This document shows, in pieces, positions 53,001-60,681 of a DNA stretch of 64,000 nucleotides. This DNA comes from [Clostridium] hylemonae DSM 15053 (GTDB lineage: Bacteria; Bacillota; Clostridia; Lachnospirales; Lachnospiraceae). Under the pieces are notes generated by a model. The model saw nothing but the letters and a program-made list of their open reading frames with translations, was not told the DNA's origin and did no database searches. Made by a program: the position numbers and the translations under genes. Numbering within the stretch: the first letter of the stretch is position 1; each line of letters starts with the position of its first letter. The stretch lies in contig NZ_CP036524.1 of NCBI RefSeq assembly GCF_008281175.1, positions 496,001 through 560,000 on the forward strand, read 5' to 3'.

Positions 53001-53127
53001 TGATTTCTGCCTTCTGCCCCAGGAAAGATACAATCCGGGTCTGATGAGCGGATATACGGGAGTCGGCTATGGGCTGCTCGCCCTGTATGATGACAGGCTC
53101 GCTGATATTCTCTGTCTGGAGATTTAG
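50002..53127 (+). CDS. lanM: Class II lanthipeptide synthetase LanM
   Basis: 1041 residues. The N-terminal dehydratase domain (about 100-620) has IYKPHSLENE and GTNDIHSENIIAHGEYPVLVDLEN (kinase-like, phosphorylates Ser/Thr, then eliminates). The C-terminal LanC-like cyclase (about 670-1041) has GMSHGNAG and all three zinc ligands: Cys of WCHGAGG (codon 52735-52737) and the Cys-His pair of CLCHGSLGN (52879-52884). It should dehydrate and cyclise the LanA core. The start at 50002 is preferred (GAGG five bases before it) over 49981, which has no ribosome site. All catalytic landmarks are intact. Confidence 0.95.
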   Translation: MSDTRESYLWERTYDNTEYTPPKTDTEELKFWNRTMGEEFFKELYTNIPKIQSYLTNQPYETDRGEAARLFNKYECNERGIPQEAADFIAKYESENFIQFYTPYLAAGILRLKHLIVKDDICRPEVYEQYLRSLFTKIQKICIRTLIHEIRQCKVNGELEGKDASGEYEYFIKQVVTGEWRNSLFGKYPVLARSVAEAVELSAQLYAEAVNRLSDASKEITEQICEERTFTYITGIEGDIADSHRGGKSVLKISLDNGMTVIYKPHSLENETVFHELLRQLGNRCGMEMYRMKKVEGSDWGFCECVKHQECACREEMERYYRRMGLCIFVFYLLGTNDIHSENIIAHGEYPVLVDLENIMSAPEEFEAMNITEKVQYFLHKSVLYSGALPSCKWISGGGNVNVSGVGGRGGSRMPFKVPRVVNSRSSDIQIQYVHPVLDPDDNIPVLQGRPADPERYLDDMTEGFKAAYMWALCNRRELQQWTEPLKCVESRYLLADTQRYVMCQNSSYHPALMTDGARRQIYLYTMWYGRSMESKGDRQVVEWEVKDLLNHDIPFFYFISSEKHLYHADGKRLEGYFARTSYDMLLERIQDLNEADMSNELELIEMTIVLQSQAEKELMNEGTEDGGSVAGEFKPDEKNKLLEMAVEIGERLLAGAVNVDGSEKGWYMACVTTDGSLGWMIQPVDMYLYSGVMGIAVFLHLLHEYSGSREFGCAASQLDRQLFAYTDYMRETKADDMASGIYNGEASIVYGYLFLYKRTGNEEYLTYARRHGEIVVRCACRDVNYDLLDGLAGAVYACCLLYECTEDEGWLKCAKEAAGRLIKAAVKTEDGLCWKNAQSEEALLGMSHGNAGIMTAFAALCRVCKKAEYMEAFRQALCYEDKCYDPGLKNWTDFRAVKSADRKLADTVAWCHGAGGILMSRLMSANMEQEELGDLIEFDVKRASAKLAGKCVREGMCLCHGSLGNLLMLQEYCKFTGDKEAEHIRQRNLKYVYEKLKDNDFCLLPQERYNPGLMSGYTGVGYGLLALYDDRLADILCLEI

Positions 53128-53283
53128 TATGTACAGAGAGCTATGGTTCTCTTGAAGAATTTCCTGTTTTTGTATTGTCGAATGATGTTATAATGAAAAC
53201 ATATTGAGTATTCCTTATGATCTGATGTTTCGGATATTTGATGGGCGGCCGGGAGGATCGGGGGAACAGGAGGTACTGCGTTA

Positions 53284-53841
53284 ATGAAAGATTTTAAAAG
53301 GGATAACTTATTGTTGTCGCTCTGCGGGCTGAACTGTGGTCTTTGCCCTATGCGGCTGGGGGATCACTGCCCCGGCTGCGGAGGGGGAGAGGGCAACCAG
53401 TCATGCCGGATAGCAAAATGCAGCCTGTCCCATGACAAGGTGGAATATTGCTGTGAATGCGGCAGTTATCCGTGCGGTAAGTATGAAGGCATCGATGAAT
53501 TTGACTCCTTTATAACGCACCGCAACAGGAGGAAAGATCTTCAGAAGTTAAAGCAGGCAGGGGTGGATCTCTATGTGGCGGAGCAGGAAGAGAAAGTGCG
53601 CATACTCCGCTTTCTGCTGGAGAATTATAACGACGGGAGGCGCAAGAATTTTTTCTGTGTGGCCGTGAATCTTCTGGAACTGCAGGATATAAGACGGATC
53701 GTAGAGCAGGCCGAGGCGGAGACTAAGCAGGACGGATCAGAATTAAAAGAAAAGGCTGCCTGTATAGTGCGGTTATTCAGGGAAACGGCAGACGGGCAGA
53801 ATATAGAGCTGAAACTGAGAAAAAAACCCGGTAAGAAATAA
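53284..53841 (+). CDS. DUF3795-domain protein
   Basis: 185 residues. The N-terminal half is Cys-rich in the DUF3795 pattern: CGLNCGLCPMR, CPGCGGG, CRIAKC, CCECGSYPCGKY, probably binding metal. The remainder is helical and charged. Function of the family is unknown. It has its own leader with TATAAT at 53191-53196 and ribosome site AGGAGG. It is separated from lanM by about 150 bases, so it is not clearly part of the lanthipeptide unit. Confidence 0.85.
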   Translation: MKDFKRDNLLLSLCGLNCGLCPMRLGDHCPGCGGGEGNQSCRIAKCSLSHDKVEYCCECGSYPCGKYEGIDEFDSFITHRNRRKDLQKLKQAGVDLYVAEQEEKVRILRFLLENYNDGRRKNFFCVAVNLLELQDIRRIVEQAEAETKQDGSELKEKAACIVRLFRETADGQNIELKLRKKPGKK

Positions 53842-53853
53842 TTTTACCGGGTT
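53825..53853. terminator. Bidirectional hairpin overlapping two gene ends
   Basis: AACCCGGTAA (53825-53834) / TTACCGGGTT (53844-53853). It includes the last codons of the DUF3795 gene and the stop and last codons of map on the other strand. It has A/T tracts on both sides. Confidence 0.75.
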
Positions 53854-54653
53854 AAAACTTCTGCACCTTTCTCGGTGATCAGAACCATATATTCGATCTG
53901 CGCGGACAATCCGCCGTCCATTGTGTATACGGTCCAGCCATTTTTTTCATCTACATAAAAGTCCGGGCCGCCTTCATTTATCATAGGTTCTATTGTAAAC
54001 ATCATTCCGGGGACGAGCACCATTTCACTGCCCTTTGGTGTGACATAGCTTACATACGGGTCTTCGTGGAATTCAAGTCCGATTCCGTGTCCGCCGATGT
54101 CTTCCACTACAGAATAGCCATTTTGCCGGGCGTGTGTGTTGATCGCACTGGCGATATCGCCGAGATGGCCCCACGGTTTCGCTTCCTTTAATCCGAGTTC
54201 TACACATTCCTCTGTCACTTTCACGATTTTTGCGGCACGCCCGGAGATGCTGCCGATGGTGAACATTCTGGAGGCGTCGGAAAAATATCCGTCCAGTATC
54301 GTGGACACATCTACATTAATTATATCTCCATTTTTAAGAATCTCATTTTCATCCGGAATCCCGTGGCAGACGACATTATTGACAGAAGTGCAGACACTCT
54401 TCGGGAACCCCTGGTAATTCAGCGGCGCCGGAATCCCGCCGTGCGCTGTTGTATAGTCATACACGAGCCGGTCGATTTCTGCTGTATTCATACCTTCACA
54501 AATATGAGCCGCAACATGATCAAGCACTGCCGTATTCAGAGCAGCGCTTTTTTTGATGGCCTCGATCTGATCCGGCGTTTTCAAAAGAGAACGGTCTGGT
54601 ACGATCTGCCCCTTGGCAGCGAGCGACCAGAGTTTGATATCTAGTTTATCCAT
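53844..54653 (-). CDS. map: Methionine aminopeptidase, type I
   Basis: 269 residues. Metal ligands are in the usual order: NVDVSTILDGYFSDASRMF (two Asp), GGHGIGLEFHEDP (His), FTIEPM (Glu) and AQIEYMVLIT (Glu). It removes the initiator Met from new proteins. A N-terminal extension of about 20 residues precedes the standard fold. Transcribed away from pfk, with palindromic element H between them. Confidence 0.95.
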   Translation of the reverse strand: MDKLDIKLWSLAAKGQIVPDRSLLKTPDQIEAIKKSAALNTAVLDHVAAHICEGMNTAEIDRLVYDYTTAHGGIPAPLNYQGFPKSVCTSVNNVVCHGIPDENEILKNGDIINVDVSTILDGYFSDASRMFTIGSISGRAAKIVKVTEECVELGLKEAKPWGHLGDIASAINTHARQNGYSVVEDIGGHGIGLEFHEDPYVSYVTPKGSEMVLVPGMMFTIEPMINEGGPDFYVDEKNGWTVYTMDGGLSAQIEYMVLITEKGAEVLTR

Positions 54654-54716
54654 ATTTTCCCTGCTTTCTGTTTATTCATAATATACAATATGCTATATTA
54701 TAGCACTTTATATGCG

Positions 54717-54798
54717 ATTAGGGACACCCTGAATTTGGCTGGGGACGGGGGAAATTTAAATTTCCCCCGTCCCCAGCCAAATTCAGGGTGTCCCTAAT
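54717..54798. repeat. Palindromic element H (82-bp perfect palindrome)
   Basis: Centre between 54757 and 54758; 41-base arms without mismatch. From outside in: ATTAGGGACACCCTGAATTT, GGCT, then core GGGGACGGGGGAAATTT. It lies between the divergent map and pfk genes; its last base is the first base of the pfk -35 hexamer. Confidence 0.92.
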
Positions 54799-54826
54799 TG
54801 TCTTCGCGCCGGAAATGGGTTATAAT
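54798..54826 (+). promoter_or_regulatory. Promoter of the phosphofructokinase gene
   Basis: TTGTCT at 54798-54803, 17-base spacer, consensus TATAAT at 54821-54826. Confidence 0.65.
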
Positions 54827-54858
54827 ACTTATAAGTATGCACAGAAAGGAGTGGGTAT

Positions 54859-55935
54859 ATGTTTCGAATAGGAATGCTTACAAGCGGTGGAGACTGCCAG
54901 GCATTGAACGCCGCCATGCGCGGGGTGGTCAAAGGAATTTGTTCTAAGATACAGAATGTTGAGATTTATGGATTCCAGGAAGGTTATAAAGGTTTAATAT
55001 ATTCTAATTTTAAAATGCTGACTTCCAAAGATTTTTCAGGGATACTGACTTTGGGAGGAACGATTCTCGGGACGTCCAGGCAGCCGTTCAAGATGATGCG
55101 GGTGCCGGATGAGGACGGGCTTGATAAAGTAGAGGCCATGAAGCACACTTATCACAAGCTGAACCTGAACTGCCTTGTTGTGCTTGGCGGCAACGGGACT
55201 CATAAGACGGCAAATATGCTGCGCGAAGAAGGGCTCAATGTGATAACGCTTCCGAAGACGATCGACAACGACCTCTGGGGGACGGATATGACGTTCGGTT
55301 TCCAGAGTGCGGTCGACATTGCCACAGACACGATTGACCGGATACACACGACCGCAACTTCTCACAGCAGGGTGTTTATTATTGAAGTTATGGGCCATAA
55401 GGTAGGATGGGTCACGCTTCATGCAGGTATTGCGGGCGGTGCGGATATTATTCTGCTCCCTGAGATCCCGTATGATATTGATGTGGTAGTGGATGCGATC
55501 AATAAGAGGAAAGACGCCGGAAAGCGTTTTACGATCATTGCGGTAGCCGAGGGCGCCATATCAAAGGAAGATGCAAGCCTTTCCAAGAAGGAGCTTAAGG
55601 CTAAGCAGGCGAAGAATTCGTATCCTTCTGTGGCTTATGAGATTTCTGAGAAGATCCAGAAAAAGACAGACCAGGAGGTTCGTATTACGGTGCCGGGCCA
55701 TACGCAGAGAGGCGGCTCACCGTGCGCGTATGACCGTGTGCTGGCGACGAGGCTTGGCGCTGCGGCGGCAGAGGCGATCATGGATGGAGATTTCGGCAAC
55801 ATGGTGGCGGTGAGGAATAATGAGACTGTCCGTGTTCCGCTGGCCGAGGTTGCAGGAAAACTAAAATATGTAACTCCGACAAGTGATATCATTAAAGAAG
55901 CAAAGCTTACAGGGATCAGTTTCGGGGATGCATAG
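54859..55935 (+). CDS. 6-phosphofructokinase, mixed ATP/PPi-type signature
   Basis: 358 residues. PFK fold with GMLTSGGDCQALNAAMRG, GTSRQPF, catalytic PKTIDNDLWGTDMTFGF and PGHTQRGGSPCAYDR. In E. coli PfkA the corresponding motifs are GGDGS and PGTIDND; here they are GGNGT and PKTIDND. Lys in the second motif is typical of PPi-dependent enzymes, while Gly in the first is typical of ATP-dependent ones, so the phosphate donor cannot be assigned. Ribosome site AAAGGAG. Starts the segment leading to dnaX. Confidence 0.9.
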   Translation: MFRIGMLTSGGDCQALNAAMRGVVKGICSKIQNVEIYGFQEGYKGLIYSNFKMLTSKDFSGILTLGGTILGTSRQPFKMMRVPDEDGLDKVEAMKHTYHKLNLNCLVVLGGNGTHKTANMLREEGLNVITLPKTIDNDLWGTDMTFGFQSAVDIATDTIDRIHTTATSHSRVFIIEVMGHKVGWVTLHAGIAGGADIILLPEIPYDIDVVVDAINKRKDAGKRFTIIAVAEGAISKEDASLSKKELKAKQAKNSYPSVAYEISEKIQKKTDQEVRITVPGHTQRGGSPCAYDRVLATRLGAAAAEAIMDGDFGNMVAVRNNETVRVPLAEVAGKLKYVTPTSDIIKEAKLTGISFGDA

Positions 55936-55970
55936 ACAACAAACAGAAAACAGGCAGGAGTGTAGATAAA

Positions 55971-57545
55971 ATGTCATACATGGCATTATACCGGAAGTTT
56001 CGTCCGGATGAATTTGAAGATGTTAAGGGGCAGGATGCAATAGTCAAGACGCTGAAAAACCAGATAAAAGCAGACCGTATCGGACATGCCTACTTGTTCT
56101 GCGGGACAAGAGGGACAGGGAAGACAACGGTTGCAAAAATATTTGCAAAAGCGGTAAACTGTGAGCATCCGGTTGACGGAAGCCCCTGCGGGGAATGTGC
56201 GATGTGCCGTACGATCGCCTCAGGGACTTCCATGAACGTGATAGAGATCGACGCCGCTTCCAACAACGGCGTGGACAATATCCGCGAGATACGGGAAGAA
56301 GTTGCATACAGGCCGACGGAGGGCCGCTTTAAAGTATACATTATCGATGAGGTCCATATGCTCTCCATCGGAGCGTTCAATGCACTGCTCAAGACGCTGG
56401 AGGAGCCGCCGGAATATGTGATCTTTATACTGGCTACTACCGAAGCGCATAAAATACCGATCACTATATTGAGCAGGTGCCAGCGCTATGATTTTAAACG
56501 GATCTCTATTGAGACCATATCCGGCCGGCTCCGGGAATTGATAGAAAAAGAAGAGTGGGATGTGGAAGAGAAGGCAGTGCGCTATATCGCAAGGATGGCG
56601 GACGGTTCCATGAGAGACGCGCTCAGTCTGCTTGACCAGTGCGCCGCGTTTTATATCGGGGAGAGGCTTACGTATGACCATGTGCTTGAGGTGCTGGGAG
56701 CTGTGGATACGGAGGTGTTCAGCCGTCTTCTCAGGGAGCTGCTTGACATGGACGTCCATCAGGTGATCGAGACGGTGGAAGAGCTCGTTATGCAGGGGAG
56801 AGAACTGTCGCAGCTGGCGGCCGATTTTACGTGGTATCTGAGGAACTTATTGCTTGTGAAAGGCTCCGACAATATGGAGGATGTACTCGATGTGTCTACC
56901 GAAAATCTCATTCAGCTCAAAGAAGAGGCACAGATGATTGACAACGACACATTAATCCGCTATATTAGAATTTTCTCGGACCTTACGAATCAGCTGAAGT
57001 TTGCGACTCAGAAGAGAGTGCTTCTTGAAGTTACGCTCATTAAATTATGCAGACCGGCTATGGAGACGAAGCCGGATACGCTTCTTGACCGTATCCGGGC
57101 AATAGAGAAGCAGCTGGGACAGGGGCTTCCGGCGGCGGAAGTGAAAGAAAAAGTAGTCTATGTAAATGCAGATGAAGCCGCACAGCCGGCGCAGAAGCCA
57201 AAACCGCAGCTTCCGGCGGCGCTGAATGAGGATGTAAAAGCAGTGGCACAGGATTTCCGCGGAATCGCAAACGAGGCGTCTCCCATGCTGCGCAACTATC
57301 TGAAACGGGCCAGGCTAAGCGCGGGCGAAGGCAACCGCCTTCTCATAGTGCTCCCCGATGAAGTGAGCGCGGGTGTAGTGGGAACCGAGGCGCACAAGGC
57401 AGAGGTGGAGCAGCTCATTGAGGACAGGATCGGGAAAAAGGTAGTGCTGGAAGTCCGGTTTGTTGAGACGGGACGCCAGTTTGAAGACAGCTTTGTGGAC
57501 ATAGAAAAGCTTATCCACATGGATATAACTGTAGAAGACGAATAA
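55971..57545 (+). CDS. dnaX: DNA polymerase III subunits gamma/tau
   Basis: 524 residues. AAA+ clamp-loader module with Walker A GTRGTGKTT, zinc cluster CEHPVDGSPCGECAMC, Walker B YIIDEVHML and SRC motif LSRCQRYDF, then a collar domain, a Pro/Ala-rich linker (about 395-415) and a C-terminal tau-like domain. It loads the sliding clamp at replication forks. First of the classical dnaX-ybaB-recR cluster. Confidence 0.96.
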   Translation: MSYMALYRKFRPDEFEDVKGQDAIVKTLKNQIKADRIGHAYLFCGTRGTGKTTVAKIFAKAVNCEHPVDGSPCGECAMCRTIASGTSMNVIEIDAASNNGVDNIREIREEVAYRPTEGRFKVYIIDEVHMLSIGAFNALLKTLEEPPEYVIFILATTEAHKIPITILSRCQRYDFKRISIETISGRLRELIEKEEWDVEEKAVRYIARMADGSMRDALSLLDQCAAFYIGERLTYDHVLEVLGAVDTEVFSRLLRELLDMDVHQVIETVEELVMQGRELSQLAADFTWYLRNLLLVKGSDNMEDVLDVSTENLIQLKEEAQMIDNDTLIRYIRIFSDLTNQLKFATQKRVLLEVTLIKLCRPAMETKPDTLLDRIRAIEKQLGQGLPAAEVKEKVVYVNADEAAQPAQKPKPQLPAALNEDVKAVAQDFRGIANEASPMLRNYLKRARLSAGEGNRLLIVLPDEVSAGVVGTEAHKAEVEQLIEDRIGKKVVLEVRFVETGRQFEDSFVDIEKLIHMDITVEDE

Positions 57546-57582
57546 TATTAAAAATAACAGAAAAGACAGGAGGATTTAAATC

Positions 57583-57930
57583 ATGGCAAAAAAGGGTGGA
57601 TTTCCGGGCGGAGGAATGCCTGGCAATATGGCCAATCTTATGAAGCAGGCACAGAAGATGCAGCGCCAGATGGAAGAGCAGGCAAAGGAAATGGAGACGA
57701 AGGAATTCACGGCTTCAGCCGGAGGCGGAGCTGTAGAAGTTACAGTATCCGGCACAAGGCAGGTGCTGAAGGTAAAACTGGATGAAGAAGTGGTGGACCC
57801 GGATGATATAGAGATGCTGGAAGACCTGATCGTGGCAGCAGTGAACGAAGCGATCGGGAAGGTGGAAGAAGAATCCGCATCTGCCATGTCCAAACTTACA
57901 GGCGGCGGACAGATGCCCGGATTATTCTAG
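57583..57930 (+). CDS. YbaB/EbfC-family nucleoid-associated protein
   Basis: 115 residues. Gly/Pro-rich start ([23 protein letters not shown]), then the YbaB core [35 protein letters not shown]. Binds DNA as a dimer. Encoded between dnaX and recR as in most bacteria. Ribosome site AGGAGG. Confidence 0.95.
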   Translation: MAKKGGFPGGGMPGNMANLMKQAQKMQRQMEEQAKEMETKEFTASAGGGAVEVTVSGTRQVLKVKLDEEVVDPDDIEMLEDLIVAAVNEAIGKVEEESASAMSKLTGGGQMPGLF

Positions 57931-57944
57931 CAGGAGCGAAAAGA

Positions 57945-58541
57945 ATGGATTACTACAGTAACCAGATCAGTAAACTAATTGAAGAACTGTCATGTCTGCC
58001 CGGCATAGGTACAAAGTCAGCGTCAAGGCTGGCTTTTCACTTGATACATATGCCGGTGGAAGAGGTGAAAAGACTTGCAGATACAATGGTGGAGGCCAGG
58101 GAGAATGTGCGCTACTGCTCCGAGTGCTATACACTGACAGACCAGGAACTCTGTCCGATCTGCAGGAATGAAGCCAGGGATCATAAGACGATCATGGTCG
58201 TGGAGACGACAAGAGACCTGGCTGCCTACGAAAAGACCGGAAAGTACGAAGGCGTATACCACGTACTGCACGGCGCCATCTCACCGATGCTTGGGATCGG
58301 TCCGGAGGACGTTAAGCTGAAAGAACTGATGGAACGTCTTCGCAAAGATGTCGACGAAGTGATAATCGCAACAAATTCCAGCCTGGAAGGCGAGACAACT
58401 GCCATGTACATCAGCAAGCTTATCAAGCCGACAGGGATAAAAGTCAGCCGTATCGCAAGCGGAGTGCCTGTCGGAGGCGATCTGGAATATATCGATGAGG
58501 TGACCCTGCTGAGGGCGCTGGAAGGAAGAACCGAAATCTAA
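57945..58541 (+). CDS. recR: Recombination protein RecR
   Basis: 198 residues. N-terminal HhH region [17 protein letters not shown]4 zinc finger [16 protein letters not shown], Toprim domain beginning [15 protein letters not shown] and the C-terminal Walker B-like segment near [18 protein letters not shown]. Works with RecF/RecO in recombinational repair. Palindromic element I starts 3 bases after the stop. Confidence 0.96.
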   Translation: MDYYSNQISKLIEELSCLPGIGTKSASRLAFHLIHMPVEEVKRLADTMVEARENVRYCSECYTLTDQELCPICRNEARDHKTIMVVETTRDLAAYEKTGKYEGVYHVLHGAISPMLGIGPEDVKLKELMERLRKDVDEVIIATNSSLEGETTAMYISKLIKPTGIKVSRIASGVPVGGDLEYIDEVTLLRALEGRTEI

Positions 58542-58543
58542 AA

Positions 58544-58604
58544 GGGGACAGGGCAAAACGTAATTGGGGACGGGGGAAATCTAAAAAAACCCCGTCCCCA
58601 ATTA
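58544..58604 (+). repeat. Palindromic element I (degenerate)
   Basis: GGGGACAGGGCAAAACG head, then a core with 15-base arms (58561-58575 TAATTGGGGACGGGG and 58590-58604) around an asymmetric 14-base loop GAAATCTAAAAAAA. The outer right arm is lost; a partial ATCCCCAATTAAAAC repeat follows. It looks like a decaying copy. Confidence 0.85.
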
Positions 58605-58639
58605 AAACATCCCCAATTAAAACCTGATGGAGAGCTGAT

Positions 58640-59737
58640 ATGGGAAAAAAGAAGGTTACATCTACGGATATTGCCAGGGCGGCGGGGGTATCTCAGTCGA
58701 CGGTGTCCATGGTGCTGAATAAAAAGTATAATGTATCTTTTTCTAAGGAGACGGTCCGGAAGGTGGAGGAGGCGGCAGAGGCGCTTGGTTATGCGGCGCC
58801 GGGCAGAAAGAGCCGAAGAGGGAGCCGGAAAGAAAGGCTTCTTGTCGTCTTCTGTTCTAATCTGACAAATCCTTATTATGTCATGCTGCTGCAGGGGATC
58901 GAGTCCCGTGCCAAGGAGCAGGGGTTCGGCCTGTTCGTATGCAACACCCAGCGGGATCTGCGGATGGAAGAGCGGTATCTGAAGATGATGTGGGAGCTCC
59001 GGCCGCTGGGGATCATCTACACGTGCAATCCGAGTGAATGCTTTATGGGGCTGGTAGAAGAATTGTCTGTGCATATTCCGGTTGCCATCATCAACAACCA
59101 GAATGAGAAATTGAATGTGGATGCGGTCGAACTGGACAATTCCAAGCTGGGCCGTATGATGGCGCGCCATCTACTGGAGCTGGGCCACCGGAATGTGGCT
59201 TACATCGCCCCTCCTCTGACAGTCAGGCAGAAGCAGCGCTCCAAACGGGTGGAAGGATTTTTGAAAGAGTTTGCCGAAGCGGGCATTAAAGAAAATGTCA
59301 TTATAAAGGCGGCAAAGGAAGAACTGGACCTGGACATCGCCCATATCGATTCTGAGTATAAGATCGGTTATGACCTGACAAAGGAGCTGCTGAGCGAGAC
59401 GAAGGACATTACCGCCATAGTAGGGCTCAATGACATGATCGCGTTTGGAATTCTGGATGCTCTTTACGAGGCCAAGATCAAGGTTCCCGGCGACATGTCC
59501 GTGATGGGATGCGACAATACACTTTTTGCGCGCATGCATAAAGTGGCGCTGACGACGATCGAGCATTTCGTCATATTTAAAGGCCGGGACGCCTGCGACA
59601 TTATTATGAAGAAAATAGCCTCCCACAACTCGAAATATTCGGAGATCGAACCAATCAGCACTTATCATGTGGAATATGAGCCAAAGCTCATTGTGAGAGG
59701 GACGACATCTTATGTAAGAAGACGTAAGAAAAAATAA
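58640..59737 (+). CDS. LacI-family transcriptional regulator
   Basis: 365 residues. Helix-turn-helix VTSTDIARAAGVSQSTVSMVLN, then a type I periplasmic-binding-like sensor (VVFCSNLTNPYYVMLLQGIESR, GLNDMIAFGILDALYE, MGCDNTLFARMHKVALTTIEH). C-terminus is basic. No operator is evident by eye, but the next operon (transaldolase/transketolase) is a plausible target. Confidence 0.92.
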   Translation: MGKKKVTSTDIARAAGVSQSTVSMVLNKKYNVSFSKETVRKVEEAAEALGYAAPGRKSRRGSRKERLLVVFCSNLTNPYYVMLLQGIESRAKEQGFGLFVCNTQRDLRMEERYLKMMWELRPLGIIYTCNPSECFMGLVEELSVHIPVAIINNQNEKLNVDAVELDNSKLGRMMARHLLELGHRNVAYIAPPLTVRQKQRSKRVEGFLKEFAEAGIKENVIIKAAKEELDLDIAHIDSEYKIGYDLTKELLSETKDITAIVGLNDMIAFGILDALYEAKIKVPGDMSVMGCDNTLFARMHKVALTTIEHFVIFKGRDACDIIMKKIASHNSKYSEIEPISTYHVEYEPKLIVRGTTSYVRRRKKK

Positions 59738-59910
59738 ATTAATGTAAACAGAGAAATTATTATTAATAATTATCTGATGATATACCATGCAATAACCGAA
59801 AAAGCGGTAAAAATGCCGGAAATATGTTTGGATTGTTTAATAATACACGATGATGCAATTAATAATATTAAATTATTAGCAGAAAAAATTACTAATAAAA
59901 TTTAAAGCTA

Positions 59911-59940
59911 TTGACCGATAATCCCCTCATGAGATATAAT
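59911..59940 (+). promoter_or_regulatory. Promoter of the transaldolase/transketolase operon
   Basis: TTGACC at 59911-59916, an 18-base spacer, consensus TATAAT at 59935-59940, at the end of a very A/T-rich 270-base intergenic region that shows no other gene. Confidence 0.65.
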
Positions 59941-60004
59941 TTTATCATGTGGCAAAAAGTAGCGAACATGTGTAGGAATTACATATTTAAAGGAGGAAAA
60001 AAGA

Positions 60005-60658
60005 ATGAAATTTTTCATCGACACAGCGAATGTAGAAGACATTAAAAAAGCAAATGACATGGGAGTGATCTGCGGGGTTACAACAAATCCTTCTCTCATT
60101 GCAAAAGAAGGAAGAGTATTTGAAGAAGTTATCGCTGAGATCGCATCTATCGTGGACGGCGCGATCAGCGGAGAAGTAAAAGCAACGACAGTTGACGCAG
60201 AAGGGATGATCGCGGAAGGACGTGAGATCGCAAAGATCCATCCGAACATGGTAGTAAAAATTCCTATGACAGTAGAAGGCTTAAAAGCTTGTAAAGTTCT
60301 TTCTTCCGAAGGCATCAAGACAAACGTGACATTGATCTTCAATGCAAACCAGGCGCTTCTGGCTGCAAGAGCAGGCGCGGCATACGTGTCACCATTCCTC
60401 GGCCGTCTGGACGACATCAACGTAAGAGGCGTGGACTTGATCAGTGAAATTGCAGAGATCTTTGCGGTATCCGGGATCGATACAGAAATCATCGCGGCAA
60501 GCGTCCGCAACCCGATCCATGTGACAGACTGTGCGCTTGCAGGCGCTGACATTGCGACAGTACCGTACAAAGTGATCGAGCAGATGACAAAGCATCCTCT
60601 CACAGACGCAGGCATTGAAAAGTTCCAGGCAGACTACAGAGCCGTATTTGGAGAATAA
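60005..60658 (+). CDS. Transaldolase / fructose-6-phosphate aldolase-like (TalC/Fsa type)
   Basis: 217 residues, the short single-domain form. [20 protein letters not shown] start, [11 protein letters not shown], the Schiff-base Lys in [11 protein letters not shown], and [16 protein letters not shown]. It moves dihydroxyacetone units in the non-oxidative pentose phosphate pathway or cleaves fructose-6-P. Followed by split transketolase genes in the same operon, which favours a transaldolase role. Very strong ribosome site AAAGGAGG. Confidence 0.93.
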   Translation: MKFFIDTANVEDIKKANDMGVICGVTTNPSLIAKEGRVFEEVIAEIASIVDGAISGEVKATTVDAEGMIAEGREIAKIHPNMVVKIPMTVEGLKACKVLSSEGIKTNVTLIFNANQALLAARAGAAYVSPFLGRLDDINVRGVDLISEIAEIFAVSGIDTEIIAASVRNPIHVTDCALAGADIATVPYKVIEQMTKHPLTDAGIEKFQADYRAVFGE

Positions 60659-60681
60659 ATAAAAATCAGGAGGCAATTTTC

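Noticed and set aside
1521-58604. Reading the palindromic elements simply as Rho-independent terminators
   Set aside because: Most have symmetric T6A6 or AAATTT centres instead of a loop followed by T residues, they occur inside a gene and before promoters, and they share head motifs; some may still terminate transcription.
1521-58604. CRISPR array
   Set aside because: The repeats are dispersed over tens of kilobases, with no regular spacers and no cas genes.
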